In this document: one piece after another, positions 17,972 through 28,045 of the stretch
How positions within the stretch are numbered: position 1 is the first letter of the stretch
Layout: the number at the start of each line of letters is the position of its first letter
Assembly: GCF_014199205.1 (NCBI RefSeq)
Contig: NZ_JACIJD010000015.1
Location: 1 to 64,000 of the forward strand
Direction: 5' to 3'
Length of the DNA stretch: 64,000 nt
DNA from: Muricoccus pecuniae
GTDB lineage: Bacteria > Pseudomonadota > Alphaproteobacteria > Acetobacterales > Acetobacteraceae
The notes under the pieces: model-generated
What the model was told of the DNA's origin: nothing
The model's input: the letters and a program-made list of their open reading frames with translations, nothing else
Databases searched by the model: none
Made by a program: the position numbers and the translations under genes

Positions 17972-18904
17972 GTGACGGGGGGAACCGCCTCCGTCCGCTG
18001 CGGGGACGACCTGCGCGGGCGGGTGCCCGGCCGCTACTTCCCCATCGCCGATCCCGTCTGCCAGGGCCCGGTCCACGGCGCCTTCCCGGCCGAGTACGTC
18101 TCCCGCCGCGCGGCCTTCGTCGCGGCCCACTACGCCCACGATGTCGGCGCGGTGCGGGCGCGGCTGGCGGCGGAATACGCGGCGCTGCGGGAGCTGACGG
18201 CGCATGACCGCGTGCTCCTCTGGTTCGAGCACGACCTCTGGGACCAAGCGGCGCTGATCCGCCTCCTCTCCCTTCTCGCAGACTGGCCGGCGCTCGCCGG
18301 GCGGCTGTACCTCGTGGCCGGGGACGGGCGCCGCCCCCTCGCCCTGATGCCGCAGGAGGAGCTGGAGGCCCTGGAGCCAGAGCCCCTGTCCTGGACCGCC
18401 GTGGAGGTCGGGGCCGAGACCTGGCGCGCCTTCGCCGACCCCGACCCGACCGGGCTGGACCGCCTCACCCGCCTCGCCCTTCCCTTGCCCCATCTCGCCC
18501 GCGCCATGCGCCGCCACCTCCAGGACCTGCCCTGGGTGACGGACGGGCTGGGGCTGACGGAGCGGGCGGTGCTGCGGGCCGTCTCGGAGGGCCACGGCAC
18601 GGAGGAGGCGCTGTTCCGGCACTTGCGGGACGCCGACCCCGTCTTCCCCCTCACCGACCTCATCCTGCGGGACGTGCTGGCACGCCTCTCCACCGGCACG
18701 CGGCGGCTGGTCACGCGCGACCCGCCCCACACCCCCACGCCGCGCGGGGCGGCGATCCTGGCGGGGGAGGCGCGCTACACCCCCTCCCCGCGCTTCCAGG
18801 CGGGGGTGGTCGTCGGGCCCGGCGGCGGCTGGTGGTGGAACCCGCGCGCGGCGGGGGTGACGGACCGGCCCCCGGGGCGGGGGGCGATGGGGCTGCTGGG
18901 CTGA
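17972..18904 (+). CDS. DUF1835-domain protein
   Basis: The 310-residue protein matches DUF1835-type proteins: the middle (HDRVLLWFEHDLWDQAALIRLLSLLADW) and the region near residue 90 (LYLVAGD) are typical, and a DUF3658-like C-terminus with RAVSEGHGTEEALF follows. Function is unknown; the fold is sometimes linked to nucleotide or RNA metabolism. The GTG start (17972-17974) is the first that follows the purD stop, with no strong ribosome site. The tail is Gly/Trp-rich. It converges on the uvsE gene with ten bases between them. Confidence 0.75.
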   Translation: MTGGTASVRCGDDLRGRVPGRYFPIADPVCQGPVHGAFPAEYVSRRAAFVAAHYAHDVGAVRARLAAEYAALRELTAHDRVLLWFEHDLWDQAALIRLLSLLADWPALAGRLYLVAGDGRRPLALMPQEELEALEPEPLSWTAVEVGAETWRAFADPDPTGLDRLTRLALPLPHLARAMRRHLQDLPWVTDGLGLTERAVLRAVSEGHGTEEALFRHLRDADPVFPLTDLILRDVLARLSTGTRRLVTRDPPHTPTPRGAAILAGEARYTPSPRFQAGVVVGPGGGWWWNPRAAGVTDRPPGRGAMGLLG

Positions 18905-18914
18905 GGGAGCGCCC

Positions 18915-19940
18915 TCAGGCCTCCACGGCCACGGGAAAGCAGACCTGCGCGAAATCCGCGCTGGCGAGGTTCTTCTCCTTCGCCTCCACCTCGATATCCG
19001 CCCAGGAGAGGTGCCGCGCCGCCCATGCCGCGTGCGGGCGGTTCCACAGCCGCGCCGCATGGGCGCGCAGGTCCCGCGCCGTGGCGCCGCCGGCGATCAG
19101 CGCCGCGCGGTCCGGCAGGACATCCGGGTCCTGCCCCGCCACCAGCTCCGGCCTGGGGGCGCTGATATGAATGACCGGCCGGGTGCCGCGCCAGGATTCC
19201 CGCACCGGGACGATCCGGGGATCGTCGGGCTCCAGGTACTCGCCCGTGACGACCCAGTGATGGTGGAGGTCGAGCACGATCGGCAGGGCGTCGGCCAGGG
19301 GGAGCAGGTCCTCCAGCCCGTAGGCCGTCTCCTCGTTCTCCACCGTCAACAGGTTGCGCGCGTCCTCCGACAGCAGGGGGAGGGCGGCGCGGAAGGCCTC
19401 AATCCCCGCGGCCCGCCCGCCGGCATGGACGTTGATGTGGGCGCCCTGCGGATGCCACCCGCCGGTCAGGCCGAGCAGCCGCATCACCTCCGTGTGGTAC
19501 TCGATGTCGGCCACCGCCGCCGCCCGCGTGCTGTCCCGCTCCGTCGCCAGCACGGTGTACTGGCCGGGATGCATGGAGAGCCGCACCCCGCCCTGGCGCG
19601 CGATCTCGCCGGCCGGGCGGAGGCTCGTCTCCGTTACCCGCCGCAGGGCGGGGTCGTCGTAGAGGGGGCGGACGGCAGGGTGACTGTAGCAGGGCAGCAC
19701 GTTGCTCGCCATCCGCATGGCCCGCTGCCCCGGGGGCAGGCGCGCGGTGCGCGAGATCTGCGCCAGCAGCGTCTCCCCATTCGTCTGGACGAGGCCGATC
19801 AGCTTCTCGATCGCCGCCCGCGCCTCCATCTTCCCGAGGGCGGTGACGGTGGTGTCGCGCAGGTTGAGGGCGGCCTGCTCCTTCTGGGGAAGGGAGGGGT
19901 CGAGCCATTGGCAGACCCAGGCGATGCGCGGCGTGTTCAT
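18915..19940 (-). CDS. uvsE: UV-damage endonuclease (UVDE family)
   Basis: The 341-residue protein matches UvsE/UVDE, a TIM-barrel metal-dependent endonuclease that nicks 5' of UV photoproducts. Matching segments are SNVLPCYSHPAVRPLYDDP, GVRLSMHPGQYTVLAT, INVHAGGR, LTVENEET, DLHHHWV and VIHISAPR. The conserved His, Glu and Asp metal ligands are visible in MHPGQY, ENEE and DLHHH. ATG 19938-19940 gives the start MNTPRIAWVCQW; a longer in-frame extension to 20057 is Arg-rich and unsupported. Confidence 0.9.
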   Translation of the reverse strand: MNTPRIAWVCQWLDPSLPQKEQAALNLRDTTVTALGKMEARAAIEKLIGLVQTNGETLLAQISRTARLPPGQRAMRMASNVLPCYSHPAVRPLYDDPALRRVTETSLRPAGEIARQGGVRLSMHPGQYTVLATERDSTRAAAVADIEYHTEVMRLLGLTGGWHPQGAHINVHAGGRAAGIEAFRAALPLLSEDARNLLTVENEETAYGLEDLLPLADALPIVLDLHHHWVVTGEYLEPDDPRIVPVRESWRGTRPVIHISAPRPELVAGQDPDVLPDRAALIAGGATARDLRAHAARLWNRPHAAWAARHLSWADIEVEAKEKNLASADFAQVCFPVAVEA

Positions 19941-20001
19941 GCCGGGAGAACGGCCCATCCCTCGCTTGGTTCGCCCCAAGGGTTTGCCCCAGGGCTTCGC
20001 C

Positions 20002-20262
20002 TCAGCGCGCCTGCAGGCGGCGCTGCCAGAACCCCGCCGCGGCGCCGAAGGCGGCACCGAGCAGGACGGTGACGGCCGTGTCCCCGGGATCCCGCCCCTC
20101 GGCCAGCGGCCCGAAGAAGATCGCCAGCAGCGCGGCGGGCCAGAGGAGCAGCGCCAGCCGCCGCGCCCGCCTACCGCCGCGAAGGAGCCAGTAGAGGGCC
20201 AGAAAACTCGGCAGCCAGAAGACCGCGCTCCGGATGAGCGCGTAGAGCGCGAGCCCCAGGGC
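20002..20262 (-). CDS. Open frame encoding a membrane-like protein, no start codon
   Basis: This frame of 86 sense codons (ending at TGA 20002-20004) reads like a small membrane protein. Two or three hydrophobic segments (ALYALIRSAVFWLPSFLALYW, LALLLWPAALLAIFFG, a third weaker one) are separated by an Arg-rich loop (RRARR). It has no ATG, GTG or TTG anywhere. It starts directly after, and in frame with, the TGA stop of the thioesterase gene. It may begin at a CTG (20257-20259), be made by readthrough or reinitiation, or be a decayed gene. No family recognised. Confidence 0.45.
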   Translation of the reverse strand, partial: ALGLALYALIRSAVFWLPSFLALYWLLRGGRRARRLALLLWPAALLAIFFGPLAEGRDPGDTAVTVLLGAAFGAAAGFWQRRLQAR

Positions 20263-20679
20263 TCAGCTCCCCTCGGCCGGAACGGGGCGGGGGCGCCCGG
20301 CCTCGTCGAGGGCGACGAAGGTGAAGGCCGCCTCCGTCACCCGCTCCCGCGCCTCGGAGTGCCGCTCCCGCCGCCAGGCCTCGACCTGGATGCGGAGCGA
20401 GGTGCGGCCGACCGAGAGGATGCGGGCGTAGAGGCTCACCTCATCCCCCACCTGCACGGGGCGGTGGAAGGTCATCCCCTCCACGGCCACCGTCGCGCAG
20501 CGGCCGCGGGCGCGGCGGGCGGCGGCGTTGCCGGCCGCCAGGTCCATCTGCGCCATCAGCCAGCCGCCGAAGATGTCGCCCGCCGGGTTGGTGTCGCCCG
20601 GCATGGCGATGGTGCGGATCACCGGGGCCGCCTCGGGCGGCTGGGGCGCCGCCCCGGGCGGCTGGGAGGGGTTCGTCAC
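20263..20679 (-). CDS. Acyl-CoA thioesterase, YciA/hotdog type
   Basis: The 138-residue protein has the acyl-CoA thioester hydrolase hotdog pattern: GDTNPAGDIFGGWLMAQMDLA (with the catalytic Asp), VAVEGMTFHRPVQVGDEVSLYA, and ITEAAFTF-like strand near the end. It hydrolyses acyl-CoAs in the cytoplasm. The GTG start at 20677-20679 overlaps the rbfA stop in GTGA, so it is coupled to the ribosome-assembly operon. That position is normally taken by truB in alphaproteobacteria. Confidence 0.9.
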   Translation of the reverse strand: MTNPSQPPGAAPQPPEAAPVIRTIAMPGDTNPAGDIFGGWLMAQMDLAAGNAAARRARGRCATVAVEGMTFHRPVQVGDEVSLYARILSVGRTSLRIQVEAWRRERHSEARERVTEAAFTFVALDEAGRPRPVPAEGS

Positions 20680-21113
20680 GTCTCGTCGTCGTCCGTCTCG
20701 TCGTCGCGCGTCCCGTCTTCGCGGGGCCCGAGGTCGCGCGCCACCTCCGGCCGGCGCATCAGCGCGTCGATATGCATGGCATGGTCGAGCGCGGTGTCGG
20801 CCTGGAAGTGCAGCTCCGGGGCGAACTTCAGACGCACGGCGCGTGCCACCTGCCGTCGGAGGTCCGGCTGGTTGCGGCGGAGGAGGTCGAGCAGCGCCTT
20901 GTCCGCCGTCTGTCCCAGGCGGGAGACGAAGACCGTCATGTGCTTCAGGTCCGGCGAGGCGCGGACCTCGGTGACGGTCACCCGGCTGTCCGCGAGGTCG
21001 GGGTCGCGCACGTCGCCGCGGGCGAGGACGGCCGAGAGGGCGTGCCGCACCTCCTCGGCCACGCGGAGCATCCGCTGGGAGGGGGCGTTGGTCGCCGTGG
21101 TGTGCTTGGGCAT
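20676..21113 (-). CDS. rbfA: Ribosome-binding factor A
   Basis: The 145-residue protein is RbfA, a KH-like protein that binds the immature 30S subunit near helix 1 of 16S rRNA and is needed for 17S processing. The signature segments are QRMLRVAEEVRHALSAVL, VTVTEVRASPDLKHMTVFVS and LKFAPELHFQAD. A short acidic tail (DDETDDDET) follows. It lies 82 bases downstream of infB, as in most bacteria. Confidence 0.95.
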   Translation of the reverse strand: MPKHTTATNAPSQRMLRVAEEVRHALSAVLARGDVRDPDLADSRVTVTEVRASPDLKHMTVFVSRLGQTADKALLDLLRRNQPDLRRQVARAVRLKFAPELHFQADTALDHAMHIDALMRRPEVARDLGPREDGTRDDETDDDET

Positions 21114-21195
21114 GGGGAGGCCTCGGAAAAGCGTCCGCCGCGCCCGGTGGTGAACCGGACGCGGCGGATTGTAACGCGGTGGGAGGGGTGGCGGA

Positions 21196-24100
21196 TCAGA
21201 CCGCCGCCACCGTCTCCGTCTCGTAGCACTCGATCTGGTCGCCGACGCGGATGTCGTTGTAGTTGTGGAAGGACATGCCGCACTCGTAGCCGTTGGCGAC
21301 CTCCTTCACGTCATCCTTGAAGCGACGCAGGGTGGAGAGCGTGCCCTGGTGGATCACGACGCCGTCGCGCAGCAGGCGCACGCCGGCGCCGCGCTTCACG
21401 ACACCCTCGGTCACGCGGGTACCGGCGATGTTGCCGAGGCGCTTGACCTCGAACACCTGCAGGATCTGCGCGTAGCCCAGGAACTTCTCGCGCTGGATCG
21501 GGGCGAGCTTGCCGCGGACCAGCTTCTCGATGTCGTCGGCCACCTCGTAGATGATCGAGTAGTAGCGGATCTCGACGCCGTCGCGGTTCGCCATCTCGCG
21601 CGCCTGGGTGGTGGCGCGCACGTTGAAGGCGATGACCACGGCGTTGGAAGCCTTGGCGAGCTGGATGTCGCTCTCGGTGATCTGGCCGACCGCCGAGTGC
21701 AGCACCCGCACCTTGACCTCCTCGCGCGAGAGCTTGCCCAGGGTGACGCCGAGCGCCTCCGAGGAGCCCTGCACGTCCGCCTTGACGACGACGGCCACCT
21801 CCTTCTGCTCGCCCGCCTGGATGCGGGCCAGCATGTCGTTCAGCGTGCCGCGCGCGGCGCCGGCGGCTGCCGCCACCTTCTCGCGCGCCTTGCGCTGACG
21901 GAACTCGGTGATCTCGCGCGCCCGGGTCTCGTCCTCCACCGCGACGAAGGTCTCGCCCGCGGAGGGAACGCCCGTGAGGCCCAGGATCTCGACCGGCTCC
22001 GACGGCTCGGCACCCGTGAGCGGGATGCCCATGTCGTCGATGATCGCGCGCACCCGGCCCCATTCGGCGCCGGCCACCACGATGTCGCCCTGGTTGAGCG
22101 TGCCCTTCTGGACGAGGACGGTTGCGACCGGACCGCGCCCCTTGTCGAGCTTGCTCTCGATCACCGTGCCCTCGGCCGCCCGGTTCGGGTTGGCCTTCAG
22201 GTCCAGGATCTCGGCCTGGAGGATGATGGCCTCCAGCAGCTTGTCGAGGTTCGTGCCCTTCAGCGCGGAGACCTGGATCTCCTGCACGTCGCCGCCCAGG
22301 GACTCCACCACCACCTCGTGCTGCAGCAGCTCCTGCCGCACGCGGTCGAGGTTCACCCCCGGCTTGTCGATCTTGTTGACGGCCACGATCATCGGCACCT
22401 GGGCCGCCTGGGCGTGCTTGATGGCCTCGACGGTCTGCGGCATCACGCCGTCATCCGCCGCGACAACCAGCACGACCATGTCCGTCACCGAGGCACCGCG
22501 GGCGCGCATGGCCGTGAAGGCCTCGTGGCCCGGGGTGTCGATGAAGGTCACGCGATCGCCGGTCGGGATCTGGATCATGTAGGCGCCGATATGCTGGGTG
22601 ATGCCACCCGCCTCGCGCCCCGCCACATCCGTCTTGCGGAGGGCGTCCAGAAGGCTCGTCTTGCCGTGGTCGACATGGCCCATGATGGTGACGACCGGCG
22701 GGCGCGGCTCCAGCGCCTCCTCGGTGTCGGCCTCGCCCTCCAGGCCCTGCTCCACATCCGCCTCGGAAACACGGCGGATGCGGTGGCCGAACTCGGTCGC
22801 CACCAGCTCCGCCGTGTCGGCGTCGATGGACTGGGTGATGGTGGCCATCACGCCCATGCGGAACAGCGCCTTCACCACCTCGCCGGCACGGGCGGCCATG
22901 CGGTTCGCCAGCTCCTGCACGGTGATGATGTCGGGGATGACCACGTCGCGCACCACGCGCTCCTGGCCGGAGCGGAGGCGGGCGAGCTCGGCCTGGCGCC
23001 GCTCGCGCTCGCGGGCGCGGCGGACGGAGGCGAGCGAACGCCCGCGATCGTCGTCACCCTCGATCGCCGCAGCGACGTCGATGCGGCCCTCGCGCTTCCG
23101 GTCGCCGGCGCCCATGCCCTTCTTGGCGGGGGCAGGGACGGGCTTGCGGGCCGCCGCGGCCGGGGCGGTGCCCAGGCGGCGCGGCGGGGCGCGGCGCCCC
23201 TCCTCCTCCATCCCGGGAACCGGCGCGTCGCCGGGCGCGCGGGGGCGCAGGGAGAGCTTCCCGGCGCCGCCCCCGGCGGGGACGTTGCTCGGCACGGGGC
23301 CGGGGCGGCGGGCCGCCAGCGGGGCGCCGGCACCGCCGCCGCCACCGTAGCCACCGCCGCCAGGACGCGGGCCGTAGCCGCCGGGGCCGGACGGACGCGG
23401 CGCGTAGCCGCGATCGCCGCCGGGACCACCCGCGGGGCGGGGAGCGTAGCCGCCGCGGTCGCCGCCGCGATCACCGCCGGGCGCCCCACCGGGGCCACCC
23501 GTGCGCATCACATAGCCGCGGTCGCCGCCACGATCGCCACCGGGACCGGAGGGACGCGGGCCGAAGCCACCAGGACCCGCGGGACGCGGCGCGTAGCCGC
23601 GATCGCCGCCGGGACCACCCGCGGGACGGGGAGCGTAGCCACCACGGTCGCCGCCGCGATCACCGCCGGGCGCCCCACCGGGGCCACCCGTGCGCATGAC
23701 ATAGCCACGGTCGCCGCTCGGCGCGGCCGGACGGGGCGTGTAGCCGCCATCGCGGCCGCCGCGGTCGTCACGGCCGGCATAGCCGCCGCGATCACCGCCG
23801 CGGTCACCATAAGGGGCACGGGCCGGCGGGGCGGCGCGGGGCGCCTCCTCGGCCGGGGCCGGGCGCGCGGCGACGGGCGGCGCGGGGGGGCGCGGCGCCG
23901 GGGCAGGCGCCTCGCGCTGCACGGTCTCTGGGGCCTGCTCGGCAGGGCGCGCGGCGGCACGGGCCGCCTCCTCGGAGGCGCGGCGAGCGGCCTCCTCCTG
24001 CTCGCGGCGGGCCTGGGCGGCGCGCTCGGCGGCCTCCTCGGAGGCGCGACGCTCGTCCTCGGCGCGGCGCGCGGCCTCCTCGGCGGCGGAGCGCACCATC

Positions 24101-24567
24101 AGGGCCTGCTGCTCGCGCTCCACGCGTTGCCGCTCGGCTTCCTGGCGGCGCATCTCCTCCAGCACGCGCAGGCGGTTGGCCTGCTCGCCCTGGGTGAGGG
24201 GGCGGCCGGGGGCCGGGGCGGGGCCGGAGGCGCGGGGGCCACCGGCGCGCGGCGGGCCGCCGGCGCGGGGGCCGGAAGCCTGCGGACTGGCCGGGCGCGC
24301 GGGCGCCGCGGCGCCGGTCGGCGCGGGCGCGCCGCCGGGGCCGCCGGCCCGCTTCTTCACCACCTCGACCTGCACCGTCTTGCTGCGGCCATGGCTGAAG
24401 GACTGGCGCACGCTGCCAGCCTGCTCGGTCTTGCCGAGCTCCATCCGTCCGCCGGGGCGCAGCGAGAGCCGCCCCTTGCCCTGATCCTGTCCGTTCTCGT
24501 CGCTCATCCGTCCGCCCGCGCCCGGGGCGCTGCCCGAGCCTTCCGTATCCAGCTTGCTATCCGCCAC
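21196..24567 (-). CDS. infB: Translation initiation factor IF-2
   Basis: About 1123 residues. The GTPase core starts near residue 628 with [12 protein letters not shown] (P-loop), DTPGHEAF (G3) and NKID (G4). Domains II and III and the C2 fMet-tRNA-binding domain follow (ending [10 protein letters not shown]). The N-terminal half is a long Ala/Glu/Arg-rich helical segment and a Gly/Arg/Pro-rich low-complexity region. The region contains an exact 63-residue tandem duplication. Start: GTG 24565-24567 lies six bases after GGAG and gives [14 protein letters not shown] four codons earlier and an internal ATG (MSDENGQ, 25 residues in from the TTG) are alternatives, so the start is moderately certain. 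The encoded protein is unusually long and Gly-rich compared with the roughly 850-900 of close relatives. Confidence 0.94.
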   Translation of the reverse strand: MADSKLDTEGSGSAPGAGGRMSDENGQDQGKGRLSLRPGGRMELGKTEQAGSVRQSFSHGRSKTVQVEVVKKRAGGPGGAPAPTGAAAPARPASPQASGPRAGGPPRAGGPRASGPAPAPGRPLTQGEQANRLRVLEEMRRQEAERQRVEREQQALMVRSAAEEAARRAEDERRASEEAAERAAQARREQEEAARRASEEAARAAARPAEQAPETVQREAPAPAPRPPAPPVAARPAPAEEAPRAAPPARAPYGDRGGDRGGYAGRDDRGGRDGGYTPRPAAPSGDRGYVMRTGGPGGAPGGDRGGDRGGYAPRPAGGPGGDRGYAPRPAGPGGFGPRPSGPGGDRGGDRGYVMRTGGPGGAPGGDRGGDRGGYAPRPAGGPGGDRGYAPRPSGPGGYGPRPGGGGYGGGGGAGAPLAARRPGPVPSNVPAGGGAGKLSLRPRAPGDAPVPGMEEEGRRAPPRRLGTAPAAAARKPVPAPAKKGMGAGDRKREGRIDVAAAIEGDDDRGRSLASVRRARERERRQAELARLRSGQERVVRDVVIPDIITVQELANRMAARAGEVVKALFRMGVMATITQSIDADTAELVATEFGHRIRRVSEADVEQGLEGEADTEEALEPRPPVVTIMGHVDHGKTSLLDALRKTDVAGREAGGITQHIGAYMIQIPTGDRVTFIDTPGHEAFTAMRARGASVTDMVVLVVAADDGVMPQTVEAIKHAQAAQVPMIVAVNKIDKPGVNLDRVRQELLQHEVVVESLGGDVQEIQVSALKGTNLDKLLEAIILQAEILDLKANPNRAAEGTVIESKLDKGRGPVATVLVQKGTLNQGDIVVAGAEWGRVRAIIDDMGIPLTGAEPSEPVEILGLTGVPSAGETFVAVEDETRAREITEFRQRKAREKVAAAAGAARGTLNDMLARIQAGEQKEVAVVVKADVQGSSEALGVTLGKLSREEVKVRVLHSAVGQITESDIQLAKASNAVVIAFNVRATTQAREMANRDGVEIRYYSIIYEVADDIEKLVRGKLAPIQREKFLGYAQILQVFEVKRLGNIAGTRVTEGVVKRGAGVRLLRDGVVIHQGTLSTLRRFKDDVKEVANGYECGMSFHNYNDIRVGDQIECYETETVAAV
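23388..23713 (-). repeat. 63-codon tandem repeats inside infB
   Basis: Two nearly identical copies, 189 bases apart, encode the block beginning [18 protein letters not shown] and ending in PRPSGPGG. The repeat covers roughly residues 285-392 of IF-2. Copies differ at a few bases. Such repeats expand and contract by recombination, so length variation between strains is expected. Confidence 0.8.
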
Positions 24568-24743
24568 ACTGATCTCCAACGCACCCTTCCGGGATGGTCC
24601 CCGGGGTGCCGGCCGCCATCGGGCGGCCCATCATCCATTTCGCGCCGCCGGGGGCGCGCATCCCTGGGCCGCGACAAGGCGCGAGCCCAAAGGGCGGCGA
24701 GGGTTGCCCCTCCCGCCCCGTTGCCGTCTGGCCGACTAGCGGC

Positions 24744-25616
24744 TCATCGCTTTTGCGTCACTGGCACGGCCGGCTCCCCTCCGCGCCGAGGGCGCGTCTC
24801 CTGCCTGCCGCCCTTGCCGGACGCCGGGCTCCCCGCCGCCTGTCCGGGCGCGGGGTCTTGCGCACCCTGCGAGGGTGCAATCTTCCGGCGGCCCCGGTCG
24901 GGGCCACCTCTGTCCGCGTTATGTGGCGATGCGGAGGCCTCGGTGCCAGGGCCCTTGCGGACCCGCGCCTTGCCCCTCTCGCCACCACGCGCATTCCCAT
25001 CGGCCGGCGCGGTGCTCAGCATGCCGGCCAGGCGCCCGGCCTCGGCCAGGATTCCCTGGGCCAGCCGGCCCGACGCCACCGCCACATGCACCGCGTGATC
25101 GCGACCGAACACCGCACCAAGCTCCGCCGCCCCGAGGACGGAGACGACGGGAACCCCATGGCTCCCGACCAGCCTCGCGCGCTCCGGGGCGCTTCCATCC
25201 GACGCCTCGACCAGCAGGGCGGCGCGACCGGTTTGCAGCCATTCGCGCGCCTGCTGGAAGCCCACCACGGCCTGCCCCGCGCGGCGCGCGAGGCCTACCT
25301 GGTCCCGGATGCGCCGCCGGAGGCCGCCGAGGATCGCTTCGCGAAGGTCGGGGACGGGGTGAACCGGGCCGCGGGCCGCCTTCATGAAGGCGCCGCGGGT
25401 CAGCGCGCGTTCTAGCACATCGCCGCGCGCGCTCAACCACATTCCCCGCCCGGGCATGCGCCCGGCGAGGTCCGGCACCAGGACGCGGTCCGGGCCGAGC
25501 ACGAAGCGGATCATCGCCTCCTTGGGCAGGCTCTCCCGCGTCACCACGCAGCGGCGGAGAGGGCCCTTCTCCTCGGGATCGGGAAGCCCCGGGGGGGCTT
25601 CCTGCACGGGAGGCAA
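24744..25616 (-). CDS. ylxR: YlxR/L7Ae-like RNA-binding protein
   Basis: A protein of about 290 residues joins a YlxR (DUF448) RNA-binding domain to an L7Ae/L30e-like domain. The YlxR part is PLRRCVVTRESLPKEAMIRF, then VVPDLAGRMPGRGMWLS-type loops. The second domain is VGLARRAGQAVVGFQQAREWL. The C-terminal 80 residues are basic, Gly/Arg/Lys-rich and disordered. The nusA-ylxR-infB order is universal. Start is uncertain: the stretch between the nusA stop and the YlxR domain has no ATG. TTG 25614-25616 follows an AAGGAAG ribosome site; GTG 25605-25607 lacks one. The region holds a nine-codon tandem repeat (see 25584-25694). Confidence 0.8.
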   Translation of the reverse strand: MPPVQEAPPGLPDPEEKGPLRRCVVTRESLPKEAMIRFVLGPDRVLVPDLAGRMPGRGMWLSARGDVLERALTRGAFMKAARGPVHPVPDLREAILGGLRRRIRDQVGLARRAGQAVVGFQQAREWLQTGRAALLVEASDGSAPERARLVGSHGVPVVSVLGAAELGAVFGRDHAVHVAVASGRLAQGILAEAGRLAGMLSTAPADGNARGGERGKARVRKGPGTEASASPHNADRGGPDRGRRKIAPSQGAQDPAPGQAAGSPASGKGGRQETRPRRGGEPAVPVTQKR

Positions 25617-25694
25617 GCCGGAGGCTTCCTTCCCGGGAGGGATTCCGGAGGCTTCCTCCTCGGGGGGAAGGCCGACGGCTTCCTCCCCGGGAGG
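25584..25694 (-). repeat. 27-base tandem repeat at the nusA-ylxR junction
   Basis: Three copies of 27 bases and a fourth of 30 encode PPGEEAVGL, PPEEEASGI, PPGKEASGL and PPVQEAPPGL in the ylxR frame, beginning 11 bases downstream of the nusA stop. Three of the four carry a GAGGAAG or AAGGAAG core that resembles a ribosome-binding site. The copies differ at several positions, so the array is old rather than freshly expanded. Confidence 0.75.
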
Positions 25695-25704
25695 CGTCTG
25701 GGGG

Positions 25705-27435
25705 TCAGGCCCGGGCGTCGCCGTTCTCCCCCTCGTCGCCGACGACGGGCTCGCCCTCGGCATCGGCGGCCTCGGAGCCGTCCTCGGCATCCCCGGCCCC
25801 GGCATCTCCCGCCCCGGCGTCCTCGCCGGGCTCGCCCTCATCCTCGATGCCTTCGGCACCGTCCTCCCCGGCCTCGTCATAGCCGGCCTGGGCGGCGGCC
25901 TCGGCCGCGGCCTTTTCCTCCTCGCCGAACCAGCCGGCACGCTGGCGGGCGGCCATGATGATGGCGTTCGCCGTCTCCTCGTCCACGCTGTCCGTGCCGA
26001 GGATCTCGATCAGCTCGTCGGCGGCGAGGTCGCCGAGGTCGTCGAGCGTCTTCACGCCCTTCTCGCCCAGCGCGACCATCATGGCGGGGGTGAAGCCGCC
26101 GGTCTCGCCGACCTTGTCGTCCACGCCCATGGCGCGGCGCTTCTCGTCCATCTCCTGGTCGTGGCGCTCAAGGCTCGCCTGGGCGCGGCGCTTCAGCTCG
26201 GCGGCCACGTTCTCGTCGAAGCCCTCGATAGAGGCGAGCTCCTCGTCCTCGGTCTCGATGATCTCCTCGAGCGAGGTGAAGCCCTCCGTGACCAGCAGGC
26301 CGGCGATCACGTCGTCCACGTCCAGCCCCTCGACGAAGAGGCCGGAGCGCTTGCGGAAGTCCTCCTGCCGGCGCTCGCTCTCCTCGGCCTCGGTGAGGAT
26401 ATCCACGTCGTAGCGGGTGAGCTGGGAGGCCAGGCGCACGTTCTGGCCGCGGCGGCCGATGGCAAGCGAGAGCTGGTCGTCCGGCACCACCACCTCGACG
26501 CGGCGGCTCTCGTCGTCGAGCACCACCTTCGTCACCTCGGCGGGGGCGAGGGAGTTCACGATGAAGGTCGGCATGTCGCCCGACCAGGGAATGATGTCGA
26601 TCTTCTCGCCCTGGAGCTCCGCCACCACGGCCTGCACGCGCGAGCCACGCATGCCGACGCAGGCGCCGACGGGGTCGATCGAGCTGTCGCGGGAGATCAC
26701 GGCCATCTTCGCGCGGCTGCCGGGGTCGCGCGCCACCGCCTTGATCTCGATGATGCCGTCGTAGATCTCGGGCACCTCTTGGGCGAAGAGCTTCGCCAGG
26801 AAGCCGGGATGGGTGCGGGAGAGGAAGATCTGCGGCCCGCGCTGCTCCTCGCGCACGTCGTAGATGTAGGCGCGCACGCGGTCGCCGTTGCGGAAGGCCT
26901 CGCGCGGGATAGTCTCGTCGCGGCGGAGCAGGGCCTCGGCGCGGCCGAGATCGACCATGAGGTTGCCGTACTCCGTGCGCTTGACCACGCCGTTGATGAT
27001 CTCGCCGACGCGGTCCTTGTACTCGTCGAACTGCTTCTTGCGCTCGACCTCGCGCACGCGCTGCACGATCACCTGCTTGGCGGTCTGGGCGGCGATGCGG
27101 CCGAAGTCGATGGGCGGCAGGGGATCGACGATGAACTCGCCCACCTTGATGCCGGGCTTGATGCGCTCGGCGATGCGGTGCGGGATCTGCGTCGCCTCGT
27201 TCTCGACGGGCTCGGCCTCCACCACCTCGGTCCAGCGGGAGAGGCGGACCTCGCCGTTCCGGCGGTCGATGGTGGCGCGGATGTCCTTCTCCTGGCCGTA
27301 CTTCGCGCGGCCGGCCTTGGACATGGCCTGCTCCATCGCCTCGAGCACTTCCTCGCGCTCGATCATCTTCTCCCGGGCGACGGCATCGGCGACCTGGAGA
27401 AGCTCGGGGCGGGCGATCGCGACATCGACGGCCAT
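25705..27435 (-). CDS. nusA: Transcription termination/antitermination factor NusA
   Basis: The 576-residue protein carries the NusA N-terminal domain (residues 1-130), S1 domain (about 132-200), two KH domains (about 230-340, with [18 protein letters not shown] and [17 protein letters not shown]), and C-terminal helical AR repeats ([13 protein letters not shown]). The last 55 residues are an Asp/Glu/Ala-rich acidic tail, longer than usual. It binds RNA polymerase and modulates pausing, termination and antitermination. It follows rimP closely. Confidence 0.96.
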   Translation of the reverse strand: MAVDVAIARPELLQVADAVAREKMIEREEVLEAMEQAMSKAGRAKYGQEKDIRATIDRRNGEVRLSRWTEVVEAEPVENEATQIPHRIAERIKPGIKVGEFIVDPLPPIDFGRIAAQTAKQVIVQRVREVERKKQFDEYKDRVGEIINGVVKRTEYGNLMVDLGRAEALLRRDETIPREAFRNGDRVRAYIYDVREEQRGPQIFLSRTHPGFLAKLFAQEVPEIYDGIIEIKAVARDPGSRAKMAVISRDSSIDPVGACVGMRGSRVQAVVAELQGEKIDIIPWSGDMPTFIVNSLAPAEVTKVVLDDESRRVEVVVPDDQLSLAIGRRGQNVRLASQLTRYDVDILTEAEESERRQEDFRKRSGLFVEGLDVDDVIAGLLVTEGFTSLEEIIETEDEELASIEGFDENVAAELKRRAQASLERHDQEMDEKRRAMGVDDKVGETGGFTPAMMVALGEKGVKTLDDLGDLAADELIEILGTDSVDEETANAIIMAARQRAGWFGEEEKAAAEAAAQAGYDEAGEDGAEGIEDEGEPGEDAGAGDAGAGDAEDGSEAADAEGEPVVGDEGENGDARA

Positions 27436-27440
27436 CTCTA

Positions 27441-28040
27441 TCAGTTCCTCTCGGAAGGGGGACGCCAGCGCTTGGGGGCCTTCTTCGGGGCCACCTCACC
27501 ATCGGCGTCTTCGGGTTCAGGCTGGGCGGTGGCGGCGATCAGCTCGTCCGTCAGCACCAGCTTGGCGCGGCGAATATTGCCGCGGGGAAGCGTGACCTCG
27601 GCGCCCTCGTCGAGCTTCAGGCGCACCTCGTTCTCGTCGGCCGAGAGGATGCGGCCGCGGAAGCGGCGGCGGCCCTCCTGCGGGACGTTCAGCTCCACGG
27701 TCGCGACCTGGCTGGTGAAGCGGACCCAGTCCTTCGTCCGGGTCAGCGGCCGGTCGATGCCGGCGGAGGAGACCTCGAGGTTCCACACGCCGGGGAAGGG
27801 ATCATCCACGTCGAGCACGGCGCCGACGGCGTGGGAGATCGCCTCGCAGTCCTTCACGTTGATGAGGCTGCCATCGGCGCGGTCGGCCATGACCTGCACG
27901 GTCGGGCGTTCCTTGCCCTGGATCAGCACGCGCACGAGCTCATAGCCCATGCCGCCGAGGGCCGGTGCGATGGCCGCTGCGATGCGGGCCTCGAGCCCCT
28001 CGTGCTGGGGCAGTTCCTGGTTGTTGGCGTCGTCGCTCAA
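27441..28040 (-). CDS. rimP: Ribosome maturation factor RimP
   Basis: The protein of about 199 residues is Rim[59 protein letters not shown] and the SH3-like strand [20 protein letters not shown]. It is needed for 30S assembly. A TTG at 28038-28040 gives the N-terminus [15 protein letters not shown], as often in alphaproteobacteria, but there is no ribosome-site before it, only a T-rich run. The start therefore remains uncertain. The upstream leader ends in a terminator-like hairpin. Confidence 0.93.
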   Translation of the reverse strand: MSDDANNQELPQHEGLEARIAAAIAPALGGMGYELVRVLIQGKERPTVQVMADRADGSLINVKDCEAISHAVGAVLDVDDPFPGVWNLEVSSAGIDRPLTRTKDWVRFTSQVATVELNVPQEGRRRFRGRILSADENEVRLKLDEGAEVTLPRGNIRRAKLVLTDELIAATAQPEPEDADGEVAPKKAPKRWRPPSERN

Positions 28041-28045
28041 AAACG

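Noticed and set aside
21265-25098. A 1277-codon frame antisense to infB
   Set aside because: It is a codon-bias shadow (Leu/His/Gly/Arg-rich); the minus strand frame matches IF-2 exactly.
25384-27945. An 853-codon frame antisense to nusA/ylxR
   Set aside because: Same kind of shadow; NusA is certain on the other strand.
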